The notes beneath the pieces were generated by a model that was given only the letters and a program-made list of their open reading frames with translations, did not search any database and was not told the origin of the DNA. From Bacillota bacterium (lineage in GTDB: Bacteria > Bacillota > Clostridia > Acetivibrionales > DTU013), in assembly GCA_023409615.1 (NCBI GenBank), contig JAEYRF010000051.1, positions 1 through 6,241 on the forward strand: a stretch of 6,241 nt of DNA. Direction: 5' to 3'. Positions 1 through 5,121 of this stretch are shown one piece after another. Position 1 is the first letter of the stretch. Each line of letters begins with the position of its first letter. The translations under genes were made by a program, and so were the position numbers.

Positions 1-15
1 CTTATAGACCCATAC

Positions 16-39
16 TAGTGGTCGAAGTGGCGGGATTCG
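16..39. repeat. Direct repeat of the tRNA-Pro 3' end (left copy, att-like)
   Basis: These 24 bases are identical to 178-201. They cover tRNA-Pro nucleotides 56-76 (T-loop, 3' halves of the T-stem and acceptor stem, CCA) plus three bases beyond the tRNA end. Duplicated tRNA 3' ends are the usual footprint of tyrosine-recombinase integration at tRNA genes, but the enclosed unit is only 162 bp. An alternative is a remnant of a tandem tRNA gene; against this, the sequence beyond the T-loop does not continue as tRNA. Confidence 0.75.
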
Positions 40-131
40 CTCCGCAATCAAAGATTGCTATCACGCCTGTCAGGAAAACGCTTGATTCACGCGCGTTTTG
101 AGGCAAAGCCTCGACCTGCCGTTCGAATCCC
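16..131 (-). repeat. tRNA-end-flanked structured element (possible small mobile element or structured RNA)
   Basis: On the minus strand this stretch begins with an 11-nt inverted copy of the tRNA-Pro T-arm (121-131) and ends with a direct copy of the last 21 nt of that tRNA including CCA (19-39). Between them is a nested fold: an 8-bp outer helix (32-39 with 124-131), a 4-bp helix (71-74 with 115-118) enclosing two hairpins that abut without gaps (75-81 with 93-99, 7 bp; 100-104 with 108-112, 5 bp), and a separate 6-bp hairpin (44-49 with 53-58). All pairs are Watson-Crick. No open reading frame of note is present. The complementarity and the repeats are read directly; that this is a mobile or RNA element is inference. 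It could be a decayed integration scar or a repetitive element specific to the lineage. No integrase is in view. Confidence 0.6.
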
Positions 132-141
132 TTGGTAAAGC

Positions 142-178
142 AAAAACTCTATTCACCAAAAATGGTAAATAGAGTTTT
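142..178 (-). terminator. Terminator-like hairpin just downstream of tRNA-Pro
   Basis: An 11-bp perfect stem (143-153 with 168-178) is extended by one mismatch and four further pairs (155-158 with 163-166), with a 4-base loop. On the minus strand the stem is followed by a short T-run (TTTTT including the stem end). It begins 3 bases past the tRNA 3' end. The stem is AT-rich, so strength is uncertain. The plus strand also ends in TTTT, so it could act both ways. It lies inside the 162-bp unit between the tRNA-end repeats, so if that unit is an insertion the terminator came with it. Confidence 0.65.
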
Positions 179-201
179 AGTGGTCGAAGTGGCGGGATTC
201 G
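178..201. repeat. Direct repeat of the tRNA-Pro 3' end (copy inside the intact tRNA)
   Basis: This is the second copy of the 24-bp repeat found at 16-39. It lies mostly inside the intact tRNA gene, so the tRNA stays complete, as expected if this is the regenerated side of an insertion at the tRNA 3' end. Confidence 0.75.
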
Positions 202-256
202 AACCCACGGCCTCTTGGTCCCGAACCAAGCGCGCTACCATCTGCGCTACACCCCG
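181..256 (-). tRNA. tRNA-Pro (anticodon CGG)
   Basis: A complete 76-nt cloverleaf is readable on the minus strand: acceptor stem CGGGGTG paired with CACTTCG (two G-T pairs), D-stem GCGC/GCGC, anticodon stem CTTGG/CCAAG with loop TTCGGGA, a 5-base variable loop, and T-arm GTGGG-TTCGAAT-CCCGC. The discriminator is A73, and CCA is encoded. The anticodon CGG (221-223) reads the proline codon CCG. The gene follows the histidine kinase on the same strand but is separated by 91 bases and has its own candidate promoter. Its 3' end is duplicated at 16-39. Confidence 0.97.
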
Positions 257-283
257 TTAAACATGGAAAATTTGCGCCTTTTT

Positions 284-312
284 ATTCTAACACCAAAAGT
301 ATATGAATGCAA
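284..312 (-). promoter_or_regulatory. Candidate sigma-70-type promoter for tRNA-Pro
   Basis: On the minus strand, TTGCAT (307-312) and TAGAAT (284-289) are separated by exactly 17 bases, and the -10 box is preceded by TGT, an extended -10 signature. Transcription would start about 20 bases before the tRNA 5' end. The -35 box is only a partial match. No hairpin terminator for the kinase gene is visible in the 91-base gap, so some readthrough into the tRNA is possible. Confidence 0.6.
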
Positions 313-347
313 TGGGAAAAAATATTGATTGTGTAGATTTCATTGTC

Positions 348-2432
348 CTAAATTGCATAAAGATCGGAGAACTCAATCATTATCCGCTGCACATAGTCCT
401 GCCCGGTAAATTGTTTAGGACGGACCGGGATATCTTCATCAATAATTCTAATAGGGAGTTCAATTGTGAATTCTGTTTCTTTACCATATTCGCTGGTCAC
501 CATTATCCTGCCTCCATGTAATTCTACCAAGCTTCTAACCAGTGAAAGACCGATGCCGCTGCCATCATAATTTCTCGAAAGAGAGCTGTCAACCTGCCTG
601 AATCTATCAAAAATGACATGCAGCTTTTCTTGCGGGATACCAATGCCGGTATCCTTTACGTTTATTATCACATTATCGCTGATTCTTTTAATATTTACCG
701 ATATTCTGCCCCCGGCTTTTGAAAACTTTACGGCGTTGGACAACAGATTAAGCAAAATTTTTTCAATCTTGTCAGCATCCACCGCCATAATTATTTCCTC
801 TACATCTGTATCAAAAATAAGCTCAAGGCCTTTGTGCTTTATATAATCTGCCACGGACAACGTAATGTCCTCCACTAACTTAACAATGTTATCATTATGC
901 AGGTTTATTTCAAAAAAGCCTGATTCAATCTTTGTCACATCAATCAAATTGTTAGTAAGCCTAAGTAGTCTATAACAGTTTTGTTTCATTACTTTGAGGT
1001 GCCGCTCTGTCTTTTTATCAGCTATTATGGATTTTGTTGAAGTGTTTTTCAGCTCTATTAGTTGTAGGGTTCCGAGCATTATATTTATCGGAGTCCTGAA
1101 TTCATGTGATATATTTGAGAAAAATTCGCTTTTCATCTGATCATATTCCATAACTTTCTGAATGAGCAGCTTGTTTTCAATAGCAACCTGAGCTATTTGT
1201 GATAGCTCATTGCCAAGTACAAGGCAGGAAATGGCCAGATTATTGTGCCTGCTGACTCCGTCATCGGTAACTCCCTGCTCGCCGCAGCTGAAGAAACCAA
1301 CCAGGGGTTTTCCGCCTAACATATCTGCCATGCGAGCAATTTCATGCTTATATATGTCGCCGGTAAATCTGGGGCGCAACGCACAGCAGTATACAAAACA
1401 AACGGCTACATCTGAGATTCCTCCCATTATAACTGCCTTACGCAATGCGTCTGTTCCTGCGTCAAGCATTCTTTCGTTATCAATATCCATCAGTGTTAGG
1501 ACTGTTCCCGGTTTGATTCTGCTTTTCATCTCGATTCCTCCACGCGGTGTCGATTCTATGGAGAAGGAAATGCTGTATTGACCCATTGGGTCCGAAATGC
1601 CTAATATGACGCCTTTGTTATTGAGTAATTCGCGCAGGGATTCTTCAGAAATTTTGAGCAAACCGCTCAGGGCTTTCTCGGCCGGTATGCCGTCAAGTGT
1701 CAATAATTCGTAACCTTCAGAAGAGGTTACTACTGTTTTTAGGTCAGTAGGAATAAACCCGTGAGTCAACGATATGCCAAATTGAAGTTCTGTCTCAAAA
1801 ACCACCAGAAGTATGCTGTCCCTGAAAACCTCTAAATCATGAAGCACATAATTGATTTCGAGCTGGGTGCCGTCGACGGAGGCGCCGCCGAAAATTGGAT
1901 ATGTCCCAAAAGATTTGGCTTTTAGCGCTTCGAGAATCTCATAACTGTTTGAGATGCTTGTCTTTGTATTTCCTGGTGTGAAAAGCATTATAAAAATGCT
2001 CTTGCCATCCCGAGTAATATTTCTGGAAAATTCACCAATGTTATGGAAGAAGGGACTCACTTCGGGAGATTCCACGGTCATGTTCAAAGAAGCCTGCCAA
2101 TTTTCTGACACGTTTGTTCCAATACCGCAATGTACCTTTAAATAAGGAGAAGCCAAAGCGACGACAGTGACTGTATCTTTGCAGCAAACATCACAAATCT
2201 CTCCGGCAGTTGACGTCCCTATGACAGGGGCTTTGCCCACTATGAACTTGATGCCTTGAAGTACTTCCTGAAGGTCATATTTTACAGATGTATATACCAA
2301 TATTACCGAAATTTCATATATATGTATTGATTCAATAGCTTGTTTTGCCGCATTCATTCCAGTTTCGAAGGATGATATGCCACTGGCTGTCCCATAACCG
2401 GTTTCTATCTTGGAATAAATATCTTGCTCCAT
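348..2432 (-). CDS. Cytoplasmic FIST-domain sensor histidine kinase
   Basis: This 694-residue protein has a FIST_N region at about residues 30-225 (motifs GTSTAGEI near 72 and GGASVDG near 182) and FIST_C at about 226-385. A HisKA dimerisation domain follows, with H443 in SHEFRTP as the likely phosphorylated histidine, and then a HATPase_c domain with N566 in LLSNAVKFS, G1 box DTGIGI (594-599), F-box FDRFRQ and G2 box GSGIGL. FIST domains are known as predicted small-ligand sensors, perhaps for amino acids. No membrane segment or signal peptide is seen, so it should sense an internal signal. There is no receiver domain and no response regulator nearby, so the partner is unknown. ATG at 2432 is chosen because GGAGG (2438-2442) lies 5 bases upstream. 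An in-frame TTG at 2444 overlaps that site and is unlikely. Cysteine groups at 80/83/84 and 345/349/350 are notable. Confidence 0.93.
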   Translation of the reverse strand: MEQDIYSKIETGYGTASGISSFETGMNAAKQAIESIHIYEISVILVYTSVKYDLQEVLQGIKFIVGKAPVIGTSTAGEICDVCCKDTVTVVALASPYLKVHCGIGTNVSENWQASLNMTVESPEVSPFFHNIGEFSRNITRDGKSIFIMLFTPGNTKTSISNSYEILEALKAKSFGTYPIFGGASVDGTQLEINYVLHDLEVFRDSILLVVFETELQFGISLTHGFIPTDLKTVVTSSEGYELLTLDGIPAEKALSGLLKISEESLRELLNNKGVILGISDPMGQYSISFSIESTPRGGIEMKSRIKPGTVLTLMDIDNERMLDAGTDALRKAVIMGGISDVAVCFVYCCALRPRFTGDIYKHEIARMADMLGGKPLVGFFSCGEQGVTDDGVSRHNNLAISCLVLGNELSQIAQVAIENKLLIQKVMEYDQMKSEFFSNISHEFRTPINIMLGTLQLIELKNTSTKSIIADKKTERHLKVMKQNCYRLLRLTNNLIDVTKIESGFFEINLHNDNIVKLVEDITLSVADYIKHKGLELIFDTDVEEIIMAVDADKIEKILLNLLSNAVKFSKAGGRISVNIKRISDNVIINVKDTGIGIPQEKLHVIFDRFRQVDSSLSRNYDGSGIGLSLVRSLVELHGGRIMVTSEYGKETEFTIELPIRIIDEDIPVRPKQFTGQDYVQRIMIEFSDLYAI

Positions 2433-2437
2433 AATTA

Positions 2438-2444
2438 CCTCCAA
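2438..2444 (-). promoter_or_regulatory. Ribosome binding site deciding the kinase start
   Basis: TTGGAGG on the minus strand is a near-perfect Shine-Dalgarno sequence 5 bases before ATG 2432. It includes the alternative in-frame TTG codon, which therefore has no room for its own site. Confidence 0.8.
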
Positions 2445-2501
2445 TCCAACATTAGCAGAAATCCAGAAATTTTGTCAGATTAATAATTCCAGAGGGGCGG
2501 T

Positions 2502-2521
2502 ACATGTTAATATATACATGT
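2502..2521. repeat. ACATGT dyad in the kinase leader
   Basis: ACATGT occurs twice with 8 AT bases between (2502-2507, 2516-2521). Each half is itself palindromic, so the pair is both a direct and an inverted repeat. It lies downstream of the candidate kinase promoter and could be an operator or a weak hairpin. Function is inferred only from symmetry. Confidence 0.35.
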
Positions 2522-2543
2522 TTTAACTAACAACATTATCTTT

Positions 2544-2571
2544 ATATTACTATTTTTATAAAAAATATCAA
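2544..2571 (-). promoter_or_regulatory. Candidate promoter for the FIST histidine kinase
   Basis: On the minus strand TTGATA (2566-2571; 5 of 6 consensus bases) is followed after 16 bases by TAATAT (2544-2549; 4 of 6). This gives a leader of roughly 100 nt. The region is so AT-rich that chance matches are likely. Confidence 0.4.
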
Positions 2572-2626
2572 TAACAATAACATCGGTTTTGGAACCTCTA
2601 TTTTACTTTTCTCGTCATTATTTTCG

Positions 2627-2643
2627 TATTGTATGATACAATA
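2627..2643. promoter_or_regulatory. Perfect 17-bp palindrome, candidate operator upstream of the MFS gene
   Basis: TATTGTATGATACAATA is an exact inverted repeat of two 8-base arms around a central G, ending 47 bases before the MFS start. It contains possible -10 boxes for the rightward promoter (TATGAT 2632-2637; TACAAT 2637-2642), so a bound repressor would block transcription. No convincing -35 partner is seen. The shape suits a dimeric repressor such as a GntR- or TetR-type protein, but no regulator gene is in the window. Confidence 0.5.
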
Positions 2644-2690
2644 ATATAAGGCTTACTCGAAAATGTGAATGGCTGGGATGTTGAATAAAA

Positions 2691-3956
2691 ATGCAATTCT
2701 TAAAAAATAAAAACTCTGGAGCAATGGCCCTCATTTTGGAGGGTATTGTCTTTACAATGATTTTCAACTTATATAACCCGTTCATTCAGATGTTTGCAAA
2801 AAGGATGGGCGGTAATGATATGCATACAGCTCTGCTTAATGCTGTGCCGCCGCTTGTAGCCGTATTTGCTCTCGTTCCCTGTGGTATTTTGATTGAGCGG
2901 ATTAACAAAAAAAAGCAGACTGTTATGGTTTTGCTTTCCATTGTCAGTATATTTTATGCGGCCATCGCATTTGTGCCTGCAATCCCGCATGAGGGAAAGG
3001 TGCTGGTATTTGTAATACTGATTGGGCTGATGAATTGGCCGGGGGCTTTATATCTCACTACATGGCAATCCTATTTTGCCGACAATTTCAGAGGCTCTTA
3101 TGCAAACAGGGTTTATACCATCAGAAGCAGGTTCAGTACACTCTTTGGACTACTGACTGTACTAATTACGGGGATTTTACTGACAAGTATTCCAAAGTCC
3201 GATGCGGAACGACTTTTCGTGTACCAGATTTTTTATGGTGTTTGTTTTGCACTTACACTGGTGCAGATATACTTATTCTCACGCGTGAAAGGTCAGAAAC
3301 GGTACCATTCCGGAACTATAGATAGCAAAAATGCCGTTGTGAAGCCCTCGCGGCTATTTGACAGGGAAACCTTTGCTGACATGTTCAAGAATAGGAAGTT
3401 CATAATATTTTGCATTTGTGGTTTAGTCTTTCACTTTTCGTGGCAAATGGCGTGGCCTTTGTTTTTCATCTATAATACTGACTACGCTCTTCTCAATGAA
3501 TTGCAGCTTGGTTTTCTAAACGTTGCATCGGGTACAGCCACATTTCTTTCGCTCTCTGTGTGGAACAGGCTGATTGAAAAAAAGGGGAGCAGGCTGGCGC
3601 TTGTTTTTGGCGCTATCGGGCTGTCAATGTCTCCTATGCTATATACGATGCTTTTGAGTTTTCCGGTATTGATAATGATCAATATTGTCACGGGAGTGGC
3701 TCTTGCGGGCTTTAATCTATCACTGTTTTTATCTCTTTTAGATACGCTGCCGAGAGAAAAGAAAACTGTGTACATTTCTGTGTTTAATACGATTATCAGT
3801 ATAACAGGATTTTTAGCGCCTCTGACCGGCCTGTGTATATTCAACAGGACTAGTATTTTTCTGACAATGGGTATTGCAGGCGCTTTGAGGCTTGTCGGCA
3901 GCCTCCTGTATTTCATCCAATGGCGCAGGAGTAAAGGAGTAGTTGCGCAGGAGTAA
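2691..3956 (+). CDS. MFS family transporter, 12 membrane segments, substrate unknown
   Basis: This 421-residue protein is very hydrophobic, with about twelve segments, near residues 11-30, 48-68, 76-96, 104-124, 148-166, 177-197, 236-262, 272-292, 302-323, 326-350, 359-383 and 388-410. A polar loop at about 198-235 divides the two six-helix halves, as in the major facilitator superfamily. The GILIERINKKK stretch (65-75) sits where the family has its basic loop 2-3 signature, and a similar loop, NRLIEKKGSR, follows helix 8. Length is normal for the family. The start ATG has only a weak upstream site (GGGATG, 2675-2680). The substrate cannot be read from sequence. The dehydrogenase gene begins 45 bases after the stop, so a shared transcript is plausible. 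The last codons lie in a short 22-bp-period repeat that supplies the stop codon. Confidence 0.88.
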   Translation: MQFLKNKNSGAMALILEGIVFTMIFNLYNPFIQMFAKRMGGNDMHTALLNAVPPLVAVFALVPCGILIERINKKKQTVMVLLSIVSIFYAAIAFVPAIPHEGKVLVFVILIGLMNWPGALYLTTWQSYFADNFRGSYANRVYTIRSRFSTLFGLLTVLITGILLTSIPKSDAERLFVYQIFYGVCFALTLVQIYLFSRVKGQKRYHSGTIDSKNAVVKPSRLFDRETFADMFKNRKFIIFCICGLVFHFSWQMAWPLFFIYNTDYALLNELQLGFLNVASGTATFLSLSVWNRLIEKKGSRLALVFGAIGLSMSPMLYTMLLSFPVLIMINIVTGVALAGFNLSLFLSLLDTLPREKKTVYISVFNTIISITGFLAPLTGLCIFNRTSIFLTMGIAGALRLVGSLLYFIQWRRSKGVVAQE

Positions 3957-3979
3957 AGTAAGAATAGAGTATGAGTAAA
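3923..3979 (+). repeat. 22-bp-period short direct repeats across the MFS stop codon
   Basis: GCGCAGGAGTAAAG occurs at 3923-3936 and 3945-3958. Its core GAGTAAA recurs at 3929, 3951 and 3973, exactly 22 bases apart each time. Since 22 is not a multiple of 3, the first copy reads through as R-S-K while the second gives Q-E-stop. This looks like a decayed tandem duplication that set the present C-terminus. Confidence 0.6.
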
Positions 3980-3990
3980 ACAACTGAAAT

Positions 3991-3994
3991 GAGG
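3991..3994 (+). promoter_or_regulatory. Ribosome binding site of the PdxA-family gene
   Basis: GAGG followed by a 7-base spacer before ATG 4002 supports this start, which also gives the family's normal N-terminus. Confidence 0.7.
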
Positions 3995-4001
3995 TAGTAA
4001 T

Positions 4002-5003
4002 ATGGAAAGACCTGTAATTGGAATACCACTGGGCGACCCGGCAGGGATCGGACCTGAAATCGTCTTAAAAGCACTGACTGATAAAAGCCTTTATGAAATT
4101 TGCAGACCACTGGTAATAGGGTGTCTTGATGTACTGCAGCAAATAGAACAAATTGTTGGGACGGGTTGTGCCTTCAAGGTTGTAAAGGATCCTGCAGATG
4201 GGCTGTACAATCCCGGAACAGTGGACATGATTGATCTGGCTAACGTGGATATTGGTAAACTGCATTTTGGTGTTGTCCAAGAAGCGTCTGGCAGAGCAGC
4301 TTATGAATATATAGCCCGTGCATCTCAGCTTGCTATGCCGGGAAAGCTGGCTGCCATAGCTACGACTCCAATTAATAAGGAAGCGATCAGGGCAGCGGGA
4401 GTAGGACAGACCGGGCACACGGAGATACTGGCTGAGTTAACCGGCACGAATGATCCGCTGACTATGTTCCAGGTTCGCACTCTGAGGGTATTCTTCCTGT
4501 CCAGACATGTATCTCTGAGGAAAGCCTGCGATATGGTCACGAAGGAACGGCTGTCGGACTATATTGGGAGGTGCTGCAATGCGTTGGAAATGCTGGGACT
4601 TCATGATTCTATACTTGCAGTGGCGGGATTGAACCCTCATAATGGAGAGCATGGGATGTTTGGAGACGATGAGGGCAGACAGATCGAACCTGCGATCTAT
4701 GAAGCGGCAGCTAAGGGGATTCGGGTTGTGGGGCCTGTCCCGGCTGATTCTGTGTTCCATCAGGCGTTGCACGGAAAATACGGCGCGGTTTTGTCGCTGT
4801 ATCATGATCAGGGCCATATAGCCACTAAAACGCTTGACTTTGAGAAGACTATTTCACTGACAATCGGGATGCCGTTTCTGCGGACTTCTGTTGACCACGG
4901 TACAGCCTTTGACATTGCAGGTAAAGGTATCGCAGGGGCTGTAAGTATGGTGGAAGCCATCAGGCTGGCGGCACTTTATGCGCCGGGATACAAGGCGGTA
5001 TAA
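4002..5003 (+). CDS. pdxA: PdxA-family 4-phosphate dehydrogenase (4-hydroxythreonine-4-phosphate dehydrogenase or PdxA2-like)
   Basis: This 333-residue protein is full length for PdxA, an NAD-dependent, metal-binding cytoplasmic oxidative decarboxylase. Visible family motifs are GDPAGIGPE (11-19), TTPINKEAI (121-129), GQTGHTE with H139, the three predicted metal ligands H169 (SRH), H213 (GLNPHNGEHG) and H268 (YHDQGH), and TSVDHGTAFDIAGKG (295-309). Classic PdxA works in the DXP-dependent pyridoxal phosphate pathway. Paralogues called PdxA2 oxidise D-threonate or D-erythronate 4-phosphate together with a DUF1537 kinase. Neither pdxJ/serC nor a DUF1537 gene is beside it, so substrate is open. 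The YHDQGHIATK version of the active-site loop and a Firmicute context make a PdxA2-like role reasonable, as inference. It follows the MFS gene by 45 bases. No strong terminator is seen after it. Confidence 0.93.
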   Translation: MERPVIGIPLGDPAGIGPEIVLKALTDKSLYEICRPLVIGCLDVLQQIEQIVGTGCAFKVVKDPADGLYNPGTVDMIDLANVDIGKLHFGVVQEASGRAAYEYIARASQLAMPGKLAAIATTPINKEAIRAAGVGQTGHTEILAELTGTNDPLTMFQVRTLRVFFLSRHVSLRKACDMVTKERLSDYIGRCCNALEMLGLHDSILAVAGLNPHNGEHGMFGDDEGRQIEPAIYEAAAKGIRVVGPVPADSVFHQALHGKYGAVLSLYHDQGHIATKTLDFEKTISLTIGMPFLRTSVDHGTAFDIAGKGIAGAVSMVEAIRLAALYAPGYKAV

Positions 5004-5057
5004 CGCAGCATGCATCAGAATATAAACCGGTATGCATCGCAATTGTTTCTGTGTTTC

Positions 5058-5086
5058 TTGCTAAACTTGATAGATTTGGGTATATT
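5058..5086 (+). promoter_or_regulatory. Promoter for the radical SAM gene
   Basis: TTGCTA (5058-5063) and TATATT (5081-5086) are spaced by exactly 17 bases. Transcription would begin near 5093, about 30 bases before the GTG start. This suggests the radical SAM gene is transcribed independently of the upstream MFS and pdxA genes. Confidence 0.6.
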
Positions 5087-5111
5087 ATGGAGAGATAAAA
5101 TTTTACTTTTT

Positions 5112-5117
5112 GGAGGG
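5112..5117 (+). promoter_or_regulatory. Ribosome binding site fixing the GTG start
   Basis: GGAGGG ends 4 bases before GTG 5122. No in-frame ATG lies nearby, so this site decides the start of the radical SAM protein. Confidence 0.8.
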
Positions 5118-5121
5118 TACA

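Larger units (their letters stand above)
2445..2690. other. AT-rich divergent intergenic region
   Basis: These 246 bases separate the leftward kinase from the rightward MFS gene. They are strongly AT-rich and contain no credible reading frame. They hold a candidate kinase promoter (2544-2571), an ACATGT dyad (2502-2521) and a 17-bp palindrome (2627-2643) near the likely MFS promoter. No riboswitch-like or tRNA-like fold was recognised. Confidence 0.7.

Noticed and set aside
1..180. CRISPR array or second tRNA gene
   Set aside because: The repeats are only two and match the tRNA end; no spacers of regular length, and no D-arm or anticodon arm is present left of 131.
257..347. Rho-independent terminator for the kinase
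   Set aside because: No GC-containing stem followed by a T-run could be found on the minus strand; a T-rich stretch alone is not enough.
303..521. Small plus-strand reading frame at the left of the kinase gene
   Set aside because: It lies antisense to the kinase C-terminus, has no ribosome binding site and no recognisable domain.
2433..2444. TTG start giving a kinase four residues longer
   Set aside because: The TTG codon lies inside the Shine-Dalgarno sequence that serves ATG 2432.
3971..3997. Eight-codon reading frame before pdxA (starts MSKTT)
   Set aside because: Too short, no well-placed ribosome binding site, and it lies partly in the 22-bp repeat tract; a leader peptide cannot be supported.
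5004..5040. Possible pdxA terminator from two ATGCAT copies (5010-5015 and 5032-5037)
   Set aside because: Only 6 pairs with a 16-base loop and no proper T-run; the halves are self-palindromic so the pairing is weak evidence.
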